NCBI RefSeq assembly: GCF_042651065.1
Contig: NZ_JBHSCH010000002.1
Location: 62,001-126,000, forward strand
Length of the DNA: 64,000 nt
Reading direction: 5' to 3'
Source of the DNA: Pseudoroseomonas aestuarii
GTDB taxonomy: Bacteria > Pseudomonadota > Alphaproteobacteria > Acetobacterales > Acetobacteraceae
Shown here: positions 57,677-64,000 of the stretch, in pieces
Layout: every line of letters starts with the position of its first letter
How positions within the stretch are numbered: the first letter of the stretch is position 1
Notes under the pieces: model-generated
What the model was told of the DNA's origin: nothing
What the model saw: the letters and a program-made list of their open reading frames with translations, nothing else
Database searches by the model: none
Translations under genes and position numbers: made by a program

Positions 57677-57703
57677 GCCCCGCCGGCTGTTCCCCGGCGG
57701 GGC
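57677..57703 (+). terminator. Hairpin after proC
   Basis: A perfect 10-bp stem GCCCCGCCGG (57677-57686) with CCGGCGGGGC (57694-57703), loop of 7 bases, 22 bp after the proC stop. No T-run follows. Confidence 0.55.
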
Positions 57704-57764
57704 GCGGTGCCCCTGGCCAGCCTCTCCCCCTGGTGAAACCCGGCGCGGACCCCAGACTCCTCCC

Positions 57765-58409
57765 ATGACCGAAGCAAGCTCCCCCCCCGACGAGACCCGC
57801 CTGAACGACGCCCTCTGGTCCCTGGTGGCCGAGCAGGGCTGGCATGGCTTCGCCATGGCCGAGCTGGCGGAGCGCGCCGGCACGACGCTCGAGGCGCTGC
57901 GCGAGATGGTGCCCACCAAGTTCGCCCTGCTCTGCCGCCATGCGCGCGCCGTGGACCGGGCGGTGCTGGCCGATTCCGCGCTGAGCACCGGCGGCGCCCC
58001 GCGCGACCGGCTGTTCGACACGCTGATGCGCCGGATCGACGCGCTGCAGCCCCACCGCGAGGGCCTGCTCCGCTTCGGCCGCGACATGCGGCGGGACCCG
58101 GCGCTGAGCCTGGCGTTGGCGCCGGTGCTGGCCGGATCGATGCAGTGGATGCTGGAGGCGGCGCGCATCGAGGCGGGCGGGCTGCAGGGCCTGCTGCGGG
58201 TCAAGGGCCTCTCGGCGGTGTGGATCGCCACACTGCGGGCCTGGGAACAGGATGACAGCCAGGATCTCGGCCCCACCATGGCCGCGCTGGACCGCGCGCT
58301 GGACAAGGCGGAGCGCGTGGCGCGGATGCTGCGCCTGGATGCCGCGGAGCCGCCGCCCGCCTCTCCCCCGCCTGCCCCTTCGGCGCCCGCCCCCGAGATC
58401 GTGACCTGA
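57765..58409 (+). CDS. TetR-like / COQ9-type regulator
   Basis: A 214-residue helical protein. The N-terminal part LNDALWSLVAEQGWHGFAMAELAERAGTTLEALREMVPTKFALLCRH fits a TetR helix-turn-helix (the FAMAELAERAG segment), also seen in COQ9-like proteins. The C-terminal half lacks a named domain, and the end is a proline/alanine-rich tail. It precedes the phasin gene by 72 bp on the same strand. A role in controlling polyhydroxyalkanoate granule proteins, like PhaR or PhaQ, is possible but not shown; it could equally be a COQ9-type lipid-binding protein. Confidence 0.72.
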   Translation: MTEASSPPDETRLNDALWSLVAEQGWHGFAMAELAERAGTTLEALREMVPTKFALLCRHARAVDRAVLADSALSTGGAPRDRLFDTLMRRIDALQPHREGLLRFGRDMRRDPALSLALAPVLAGSMQWMLEAARIEAGGLQGLLRVKGLSAVWIATLRAWEQDDSQDLGPTMAALDRALDKAERVARMLRLDAAEPPPASPPPAPSAPAPEIVT

Positions 58410-58481
58410 CGATCCGGGTTGCGCTTCCGGCCCGTTCCGCGCCGCGCTAGAGTGCCACCGAAGCAACGATAAGGAACGTCC

Positions 58482-58916
58482 ATGTCAGACAGGCCCACCC
58501 CCCCGCCAGAGATGGACATCATGCGGATGCTTTCCGACTTCCGACTGCCGGTGATGCCGGATGTCGAGGCGCTCGCCGCCGCCCAGCGCCGCAATTTCGA
58601 GGCGCTCTCGGCCGCCAACAAGGTGGCGCTGGAAGGCGCCCAGGCGGTCGCCCGCCGGCATATGGAGATCCTGCAGAGCTCCATGGCGGAGATGACACAG
58701 GCCATGCAGGGCCTGAGCGGCGAGGCGGACCCGCAGGCCAAGGCGGCGCGCCAGGCCGAGATGGTCAAGGCCACCTATGGCCGCGCCGTCTCCAACATGC
58801 AGGAGATCGCCGATCTCATCCAGAAATCCAACGCCGAGGCGCTGTCGCTGCTGAACCGCCGCTTCGCCGAGGCGATGGACGAGGTGAAGTCGCTGATGGC
58901 GAAATCCTCCGGCTGA
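58482..58916 (+). CDS. Phasin family protein
   Basis: A 144-residue helical protein that coats polyhydroxyalkanoate granules. The phasin core is visible: DVEALAAAQRRNFEALSAANKVALEGAQAVARRHMEILQSSMAEM, then a coiled-coil-like stretch KAARQAEMVKATYGRAVSNMQEIADLIQKSNAEALSLLNRRF. No cysteines and few aromatic residues, as in the family. AAGGAACGTCC lies before ATG 58482. A GC hairpin overlaps the end of the convergent PLD gene just after its stop. PHA synthase genes are not in the window. Confidence 0.88.
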   Translation: MSDRPTPPPEMDIMRMLSDFRLPVMPDVEALAAAQRRNFEALSAANKVALEGAQAVARRHMEILQSSMAEMTQAMQGLSGEADPQAKAARQAEMVKATYGRAVSNMQEIADLIQKSNAEALSLLNRRFAEAMDEVKSLMAKSSG

Positions 58917-58928
58917 GCCGGAGCAAAG

Positions 58929-58954
58929 CCGGCGGCGCCTAGCGGCGCCGCCGG
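58929..58954. terminator. GC hairpin between phasin and PLD genes
   Basis: A perfect 11-bp stem CCGGCGGCGCC (58929-58939) with GGCGCCGCCGG (58944-58954), loop TAGC. It lies after the phasin stop and includes the stop codon of the convergent PLD gene (CTA on the plus strand, 58939-58941). It can act on both transcripts. No T-run is seen. Confidence 0.55.
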
Positions 58955-60390
58955 AACAGGGAGCGCATCTGCCGCTTCAGGCTGGGCGGCCGCTCGGGAT
59001 CGACCAGGTCGCTCTCCGCCAGGGTCTCCTCGGCGGCGCTCAGTTCCCGCAGCGGCAGGGGCTGCAGCCGGCGCCCACCCGAGGCCAGCGCCTCCACCGC
59101 GCCGATCAGCGAGCCGTGCTTCCCGACCGCCGCCACGACGGCTTCCGGATCATGGTCGAGATGCTCCGCCAGCAGCCGGTGCCGCAGCGCCAGGATGGCC
59201 TGCCGCGTCGCCTCCGGATCGGCGGCCATGGTGGCATCCACCGCCAGGTCGCACTCGGTGTCGTGCCCCATCGAGCGGTTGTTGAGGTTGGCGGAGCCGA
59301 TCTTCAGCACACGGTCGTCCATGATCATGATCTTGGCGTGCACATAGATCGGCGTGCCCGCCTCGTTCACCGGGTGCAGGATGCGGAAGCGCCCGTACCG
59401 GTCCGCCTTGCGCACCATGTGCACCAGCCGCACCCGCGCCGCGTCCATCGTTGCCTGCTCCAGCCAGCCATCGGCGGATTCCGGGTTGATCAGCAGGATC
59501 TCCGGCCCGTCCGGCTCCCGCAGCCGCGCCGCCATGGCCTCGGCCACACGGCGGGAGGCGAAGTACTGGCTCTCGATGTAGAGGCTCTGCCGCGCCGTGG
59601 CGATCAGCCGCAGCGTCAGCGCCTCGATCTCGCTCACCTGCGGCTCCTCCTGGTAAGCCGCCATGGTGCGGGCGATGCCGACCTCCACCTGCTGCAGCAG
59701 CGGCTCCAGCTCCTCCGGCCAGCTCGGCCCCTCGCCCGGCGCGGCGGGCCAGTCCTCGCCCGTGGCGCGCTTCCAGCGCTCGCGGGCCAGCTCGCCCAGC
59801 GCCCGGGCCAGCGGGCCGTCGGCGCAGGTGGTGGCGTCGTGCCAGGGGGGGAGGGGCTTGCCGCCGGGCGTGTGCCGGGCCGGGGCATCCTCGGCATGTT
59901 CCGGTGTGTCCCACCGGCCCACCGTCATGTCGATGCCGCCGCAGAAGGCCAGCGCGTCATCCACCACCAGCAGCTTCTGGTGGTGCGCGGCGGTGGGCGG
60001 GTGGGCGCCGTCCAGCTTCATCCGCACCCGGTGTCCGAACAGCCAGCGCAGGAAATAAGCCGGCGTCTCGCCCCGGCCCAGCGATTGCAGCAGGCCGAGA
60101 TCCCATTTCAGGATGCCGATGCGCAGCGAGTTCCGGCGCTTGGCGAGCCAGTTGAGGAAGGCGCCGACGCGGTTCGGGCCCTCCAGCGTCTGGCCCTGTG
60201 GCTCCAGGGTGATGCGGGCGTCGAAATCCCAGCCGACCAGGATGACGCTGTTTTGGGCCCGCAGCATGGCCTGCTTGGCCGTCCGGAAATAGTCCGACGC
60301 ATCCACCAGCACGGCCAGTTTGTCAGCCCGCGCCACCCGCCAGCAGGTCTCGCCGGGAACCAGCAGGGGCGTGGCGGCGTCGTTCGGCAC
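58939..60390 (-). CDS. Phospholipase D family protein (cardiolipin synthase-like)
   Basis: A 483-residue enzyme with two HKD motifs, which make one active site. The first is HHQKLLVVDDALAFCGG near residue 140; the second is YVHAKIMIMDDRVLKIGSANLNNRSMG near residue 355. GSANLNNRS is typical of PLD and cardiolipin synthases. No signal peptide or membrane segment is obvious, so it is likely cytoplasmic or membrane-associated. The reaction, transphosphatidylation or hydrolysis of phospholipid, is inferred from the motifs. It is transcribed alone and ends within a hairpin shared with the phasin gene. Confidence 0.86.
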   Translation of the reverse strand: MPNDAATPLLVPGETCWRVARADKLAVLVDASDYFRTAKQAMLRAQNSVILVGWDFDARITLEPQGQTLEGPNRVGAFLNWLAKRRNSLRIGILKWDLGLLQSLGRGETPAYFLRWLFGHRVRMKLDGAHPPTAAHHQKLLVVDDALAFCGGIDMTVGRWDTPEHAEDAPARHTPGGKPLPPWHDATTCADGPLARALGELARERWKRATGEDWPAAPGEGPSWPEELEPLLQQVEVGIARTMAAYQEEPQVSEIEALTLRLIATARQSLYIESQYFASRRVAEAMAARLREPDGPEILLINPESADGWLEQATMDAARVRLVHMVRKADRYGRFRILHPVNEAGTPIYVHAKIMIMDDRVLKIGSANLNNRSMGHDTECDLAVDATMAADPEATRQAILALRHRLLAEHLDHDPEAVVAAVGKHGSLIGAVEALASGGRRLQPLPLRELSAAEETLAESDLVDPERPPSLKRQMRSLFRRRR

Positions 60391-60452
60391 AGGCGGTCTC
60401 CTCGGGAGGGGATACCAGGGGCAGCGGCCCAGCTTCGGCTGAAAAGCGCCGC

Positions 60453-60496
60453 CGCCGGGAGGTTTTCATGGACTTTTGTCCATGTTCCTCCCGGCG
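60453..60496 (-). terminator. Long imperfect hairpin after the sensor kinase gene
   Basis: A 17-bp stem in two parts: CGCCGGGAGG (60453-60462) with CCTCCCGGCG (60487-60496), and CATGGAC (60467-60473) with GTCCATG (60478-60484), closed by a TTTT loop and with an asymmetric T-rich bulge between the parts. It lies directly downstream of the kinase gene (minus strand, ending at 60503), and a CTTTTC follows it on that strand. Probably the terminator of the MarR-regulator-kinase operon. Confidence 0.7.
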
Positions 60497-60502
60497 CATG
60501 TC

Positions 60503-61885
60503 TCAGGCCGGCAGGCGGACCAGGGCGCGCAACCCGCCCAGCGGGCTGCCCTGCAACACGATATCCCCGCCATGGGCGCGGGCGATATCGCGGGCGATCG
60601 CCAGGCCCAGCCCGGTGCCGCCGGCGGAGAAGCTGGTGAAGGGCCGGAACGCCTCCTCCCGCGCCTGCTCGGGAATGCCGGGGCCGTCATCGTCCACCGA
60701 GATCATCACCCACCGGCCGGTGGAGCGGCCGCTTTCCTCGCGCGGCGCCTCGGTAACGGCCACGGCGATGCGGCGGGCATGGCGGCGGGCATTGTCCAGC
60801 AGGTTGCCGAGGCAGCGGCGCAGCGCATCCACCCGCAGCGGCAGCACCAGCGCCTCCGGCGCCTCCACCGAGACGATGGCGCCGTCCCGCTGCGTCCGCG
60901 CGGCGAGGTCGCGCACCAGCTCGGTGAGGTCGGCGGGCTGCGACTGCTCCGTCCCCTCCCCGCGCGCGAAGGCGAGGTAGGTGGCGATCATCCGCTCCAT
61001 CTCCGCCACATCCTCGGTCATGGCGGCGGCATCCTCCTCGGCGCCGGCGGGCAGCATGGCCAGGCTGAGGCGCAGCCGCGTCAGCGGCGTGCGCAGATCG
61101 TGGCTGATGCCGGCCAGCATCTCCGTCCGCTGGCCGATGAAGCGGCGGATGCGCGCCTGCATCTGGTTGAAGGCCGCCGCCGCCTGCCGCACCTCGGAGG
61201 CCCCCTCGGGCTTGATCGGCCCCACCTCGCGGCCCAGCCCGAAGGCCTCGGCGGCGCTGGCCAGCCGCCGGATGGCGCGCACCTGGTTCTTCATGAACAG
61301 GGCGGCGACGAAGAACAGCAGCAGCGAGGTGCCGACCAGCCAGATGACGAACAGGTAGAGCGTGCCGAAGAACAGCCGCTTGCGCGGCGCCTCCACATGC
61401 AGCACCCCATCCGGCATCTGCACGCGGATGATGACGCTGCGCGGGTCGGACTGCCAGTCGGTGTCGAAGGGCAGGCCGACGCGCTCGCGCAGCGCCTGTG
61501 CCAGGTCCCCCTCCAGCGGCAGGATCGGCAGCCAACTCTGCCGCTGGCCGGGGATGGCGATGGTGGCGTCCGGCTCGAAGGCCAGGGAGAGGTCCATCCG
61601 CCAGGCCGCCTCGCGGAAGATCCAGCCCCGCTCCACCTCGCGCGGGTGGCGGCTGAGCAGCTCCACCACCATGCCGACATCCCCCGCCACACCTCCCGCC
61701 AGCCGGCGCGAGATGACGTCGAGATGCCCGCCATAGAAAAGCTGCAGCGCCACGCCCTGCAGGATCAGCAGCGGCAGCAGGATGATGAGCAGGGCGCGCC
61801 CCAGCAGGCCGCGGGGCAGCAGCCCGCGCAGCGGCGTGCCGAGCTTCCGCAGCGCGCGGCGCATCAGGGGCGGGGCGGGCTTCAT
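60503..61885 (-). CDS. Two-component sensor histidine kinase, EnvZ-like
   Basis: A 460-residue inner-membrane kinase. Two membrane segments: LLGRALLIILLPLLILQGVALQLF (~28-50) and LYLFVIWLVGTSLLLFFVAALF (~175-197), which enclose a periplasmic sensor part. A HAMP segment follows (~200-250). The phosphoacceptor H-box reads MLAGISHDLRTPLTRLRLSL (His in SHDLRTPL); N-box NLLDNARRHA; G1 DDDGPGIPEQ; G2 GTGLGLAIARD. It acts with the OmpR-type regulator just upstream: ATG 61885 overlaps that gene's stop as ATGA. The signal is unknown; the kinase falls in the EnvZ/PfeS-like set by its domain order. Confidence 0.92.
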   Translation of the reverse strand: MKPAPPLMRRALRKLGTPLRGLLPRGLLGRALLIILLPLLILQGVALQLFYGGHLDVISRRLAGGVAGDVGMVVELLSRHPREVERGWIFREAAWRMDLSLAFEPDATIAIPGQRQSWLPILPLEGDLAQALRERVGLPFDTDWQSDPRSVIIRVQMPDGVLHVEAPRKRLFFGTLYLFVIWLVGTSLLLFFVAALFMKNQVRAIRRLASAAEAFGLGREVGPIKPEGASEVRQAAAAFNQMQARIRRFIGQRTEMLAGISHDLRTPLTRLRLSLAMLPAGAEEDAAAMTEDVAEMERMIATYLAFARGEGTEQSQPADLTELVRDLAARTQRDGAIVSVEAPEALVLPLRVDALRRCLGNLLDNARRHARRIAVAVTEAPREESGRSTGRWVMISVDDDGPGIPEQAREEAFRPFTSFSAGGTGLGLAIARDIARAHGGDIVLQGSPLGGLRALVRLPA

Positions 61886-62601
61886 ATGCCGGGCTTCAGC
61901 ACATAGCCGCGGTGCCGCACCGTCTGCAGGAAGCGCGGCTCACGCGGGTCGGGCTCGATCTTGCGGCGCAGGCGGGTCACCTGCACGTCGATGGCGCGCT
62001 CCCCCGCCTCTGGCGTGCCGAGGGCGGCGGCGATCTCCTCGCGCGTCAGCACCTCGCCGGCGCGGCGGGCCAGCGCCGAGAGCAGCGCCGCCTCGCCGCC
62101 GGTCAGGCGCTGGCTGCCATCGGGGCCGCGCAGCTCGCCGCGCTCGGGGTCGAACCAGTGGGGGCCGAGCTGCACCGGCGCCAGCGGCAGGCTGGCCGGC
62201 AGCGCCGGCGCCACCCGCCGCAGGATGGTGCGGATGCGCAGCGCCAGCTCGCGCGGCTCGAAGGGCTTGGCCAGGTAGTCGTCCGCGCCGCGCTCGAAGC
62301 CGGCGATGCGGTCGTCCGGCGCGCCGGCGGCGGTGAGCATCAGGATCGGCACCTCGTGCCCCTCCCGCCGCAGCCCCTCGGTGAGGTCGAGGCCGGATTC
62401 GCCGGGCATCATCACATCCACCACCAGCAGGTCGAAGGCCATGGCCTGCAACGCCTGGCGCGCCGCCGCGGCGTCGGCCGCCGCGCTGACGCGGAAGCCC
62501 TGCTCCGAGAGGAAGCGCTGCAGCAGGTTGCGCAGCCGCGCATCGTCATCCACCACCAGCAGGTGCGGCTCGGCGCCGCCGCCCGGCCCTGCGCCGCTCA
62601 T
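61882..62601 (-). CDS. OmpR-family response regulator (PetR-like)
   Basis: A 239-residue regulator. Receiver domain (~18-125): LLVVDDDARLRNLL, the phosphoacceptor in LLVVDVMMPGESGLDL, and the conserved Lys in YLAKPFEPREL. C-terminal winged-helix DNA-binding domain: RLTGGEAALLSALARRAGEVLTREEI, IDVQVTRLRRKIEPDP, RFLQTVRHRGYVLKP. ATG 62601 starts the protein and overlaps the MarR gene stop as ATGA. The MarR plus OmpR order next to ilvE resembles the petP-petR pair of Rhodobacter capsulatus, there with a linked kinase; by analogy it may affect respiratory or membrane functions. Confidence 0.9.
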   Translation of the reverse strand: MSGAGPGGGAEPHLLVVDDDARLRNLLQRFLSEQGFRVSAAADAAAARQALQAMAFDLLVVDVMMPGESGLDLTEGLRREGHEVPILMLTAAGAPDDRIAGFERGADDYLAKPFEPRELALRIRTILRRVAPALPASLPLAPVQLGPHWFDPERGELRGPDGSQRLTGGEAALLSALARRAGEVLTREEIAAALGTPEAGERAIDVQVTRLRRKIEPDPREPRFLQTVRHRGYVLKPGI

Positions 62602-63155
62602 GCCGCGCTCCGGGGCTTGGCGCCGGCCGGGCGCGCCACCTCGGGCAGGGCGCGGTCGAGCTGGGCGCGGGCCTCGGGGCCCATCAGCCCGCGCATGACG
62701 CGGCGGAACCCCTCCACCGCCACCGGCCCGGCCTCGCGGTAGGCGCGCATCACCCATTCCCGCTGCCGCTCGAACAGGCGCTTCTCCAGCGCCTCGCCCT
62801 TCTCGGTCAGCGAAAGCAGGCGCTGGCGGCGGTCGTTGCGCCCAGGTGCCTGCACAACATAGCCCTCCTCCACCAGCGGGTTCAGCACCCGGCCCAGCGA
62901 CTGCTTGGTGATGCCGAGGATCGCCAGCAATTCGCCCACCGTGATGCCGGGGCGGCGGCCGACGAAGTGCAGCACGCGGTGATGCGCCCGGCCCATGCCG
63001 AGCTCGGCCAGGATGGCGTCGGGGCCGGCGGTGAAGTCGCGATAGCCGAAGAACAGCAGGTCCTGGGCGAGCCGGAGCTCCTCCTCGCGCAGGAACAGGA
63101 GCTGGCGTCCAGCGCCCACGGGCTTCGCGTCCGGTGCTTCAGGCATTGCAGTCAT
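62598..63155 (-). CDS. MarR family transcriptional regulator (PetP-like)
   Basis: A 185-residue winged-helix regulator, first gene of the operon with the response regulator and kinase. The DNA-binding core is HHRVLHFVGRRPGITVGELLAILGITKQSLGRVLNPLVEEGYVVQAPGRNDRRQRLLSLTEKG, with the wing in APGRNDRRQRLL. ATG 63155 was chosen because AGGGA lies five bases upstream; ATG 63179 has no ribosome site. Likely autoregulated through the palindromes in 63156-63260, which it shares with ilvE. Ligand is unknown. Confidence 0.9.
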   Translation of the reverse strand: MTAMPEAPDAKPVGAGRQLLFLREEELRLAQDLLFFGYRDFTAGPDAILAELGMGRAHHRVLHFVGRRPGITVGELLAILGITKQSLGRVLNPLVEEGYVVQAPGRNDRRQRLLSLTEKGEALEKRLFERQREWVMRAYREAGPVAVEGFRRVMRGLMGPEARAQLDRALPEVARPAGAKPRSAA

Positions 63156-63260
63156 GCTTCCCTGTTGGGTCAGCGTCATTGACACATCGAACGGGTAATT
63201 TTACCGTCGCCTTATTCAGCGCAATTATGTTGCGCAGACAAGAGCCGGAGGATGGCACAC
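63156..63260. promoter_or_regulatory. Divergent marR-ilvE control region with two palindromes
   Basis: The 105-bp gap holds two inverted repeats. One is GCGCAA (63219-63224) with TTGCGC (63230-63235) around TTATG, a 17-bp symmetry of the size bound by MarR dimers. The other is GGTAA (63194-63198) with TTACC (63201-63205) around TT. The region is AT-rich for this genome. GGAGG at 63247-63251 serves as the ilvE ribosome site. Confidence 0.6.
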
Positions 63261-64000
63261 ATGGCGCTGGTTCCCTTTGACGACCGTGACGGCTGGATCT
63301 GGATGGACGGCCAGATGGTCCCCTGGCGGGATGCCAAGCTGCACGTCCTGACCCACGGGCTGCATTATGCCAGCGGTGTGTTCGAGGGCGAACGGGCCTA
63401 TGGCGGAAATATCTTCAAGCTGCGCGAGCACACGGAGCGGCTGATCGCCTCCGGCCGCATCCTCGGCTTCGAGATCCCCTACACCGCCGAGGAGATCGAC
63501 GCCGCCTGCATCGCCGTGATGCAGAAGAACGGCCTGACCGACGCCTATATCCGCCCCCTCGCCTGGCGCGGCTCGGAGATGCTGGCGGTCTCGGCGCAGC
63601 AGACGAAGATCCATCTGGCGATCGCCACCTGGGCCTGGCCGAACCTGTTCGGCGACAACCGCATGAAGGGCGTGCGCCTCGGCATGGCGCCCTGGCGCCG
63701 CCCGGCGCCCGACACGGCGCCAACCGCCAGCAAGGCCGCCGGCCTCTACATGATCGGCACGCTCTCGAAGCACGCCGCCGAGGCGCAGGGCTACGACGAC
63801 GCGCTGATGCTGGACTACAAGGGGGATGTGGCGGAGGCGACCGGCGCCAACGCCTTCTTCGTCTTCGACGGCGAGCTGCACACGCCGACGCCCATCTGCT
63901 TCCTCGACGGCATCACCCGCCGCACGGTGATGGGGCTGGCGCGGCAGAAGCAGATCAAGGTGGTGGAGCGCACCATCCGGCTGGAGGAGATCGGGCAGGC
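63261..64000 (+). CDS. ilvE: Branched-chain amino acid aminotransferase, N-terminal part
   Basis: The gene runs off the right edge; 246 codons are visible. It is a class IV PLP-dependent aminotransferase: WIWMDGQMVPWRDAKLHVLTHGLHYASGVFEGERAY opens the fold, and the PLP-binding lysine should be in TASKAAGLYM near residue 161, with YDDALMLDYKGDVAEATGANAFFVFDGEL following. The branched-chain subgroup (IlvE) is the best fit over D-amino-acid transaminase or aminodeoxychorismate lyase. ATG 63261 is used, with GGAGG nine bases upstream; ATG 63252 is too close to that site. Divergent from the MarR gene. Confidence 0.9.
   Translation, partial: MALVPFDDRDGWIWMDGQMVPWRDAKLHVLTHGLHYASGVFEGERAYGGNIFKLREHTERLIASGRILGFEIPYTAEEIDAACIAVMQKNGLTDAYIRPLAWRGSEMLAVSAQQTKIHLAIATWAWPNLFGDNRMKGVRLGMAPWRRPAPDTAPTASKAAGLYMIGTLSKHAAEAQGYDDALMLDYKGDVAEATGANAFFVFDGELHTPTPICFLDGITRRTVMGLARQKQIKVVERTIRLEEIGQ

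Noticed and set aside
1..64000. rRNA, tRNA, CRISPR arrays, insertion sequences, prophage
   Set aside because: No TTCGA-type tRNA arm with a matching cloverleaf, no regularly spaced palindromic repeats, no transposase and no phage genes were recognised by reading both strands. Short or degenerate elements could be missed.

Overview
The window is about 64 kb of very GC-rich DNA (most third codon positions are G or C) from an alphaproteobacterium. The gene set, with UvrC-PgsA-MoaD-MoaE, a phasin, a PetP/PetR-like MarR plus OmpR pair beside ilvE, a class II DAHP synthase and several degenerate paralogues, fits the Acetobacteraceae, probably a Roseomonas-like organism. This assignment is an inference from gene content and composition. 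No rRNA, tRNA, CRISPR array, transposase or prophage gene was recognised, so the window looks like ordinary chromosome with some accessory blocks.

Layout. 1-5.7 kb: the end of a DUF2063-DoxX pair, then on the minus strand a class II DAHP synthase coupled to a nicotinate phosphoribosyltransferase, a PhoD-type phosphatase and a LysE exporter. 5.7-11.8 kb: a D-aminoacylase divergent from an IclR regulator, then a penicillin-acylase-family enzyme and an aldo/keto reductase, which looks like a catabolic block for N-acylated compounds. 11.8-15.1 kb: a YaiI protein and a large repeat-rich surface protein. 15.1-20 kb: an M20 carbamoylase/hydantoinase-type hydrolase, an SDR, two tandem D-2-hydroxyacid dehydrogenases and a flavin reductase-like protein. 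20-30.2 kb: an orphan iron-type permease, a GT4 glycosyltransferase, an ABC exporter, trehalose-6-phosphate synthase, a nucleoside 2-deoxyribosyltransferase-like protein, a ketopantoate reductase-like protein, an MFS exporter and Dps.

30.4-36.6 kb: parE followed by a convergent arsenic operon arsR-arsC-arsB-arsO-arsH. 36.7-42.8 kb: a secreted PRC-barrel protein, a stand-alone degenerate DUF4347 protein, a TupB-like permease, and a NitT/TauT-type ABC importer whose binding protein is separated from its permease and ATPase by an outer-membrane protein on the other strand. 42.8-52 kb: DUF1289, a pteridine-reductase-like SDR with folB, a 658-bp gene-free region, then uvrC, pgsA, a lipoprotein, moaD, moaE, a polytopic membrane protein and a porin. 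52-57.7 kb: gltX, a small conserved protein, a catalytically degenerate NadE paralogue, an EamA transporter, a YbjN protein and proC. 57.7-64 kb: a TetR-like regulator, a phasin, a PLD-family enzyme, a MarR/response regulator/histidine kinase operon and the start of ilvE.

The most notable non-coding signal is the region 44396-45053. It has two tandem hairpins after folB, two copies of a DnaA-box-like cluster about 308 bp apart, and between them a 45-bp stretch that is about 82% AT in an otherwise very GC-rich sequence. It is a candidate replication origin or DnaA-binding locus. The most notable coding signal is the NadE paralogue at 53.8-55.2 kb, which keeps the fold but has lost the catalytic residues of both domains.
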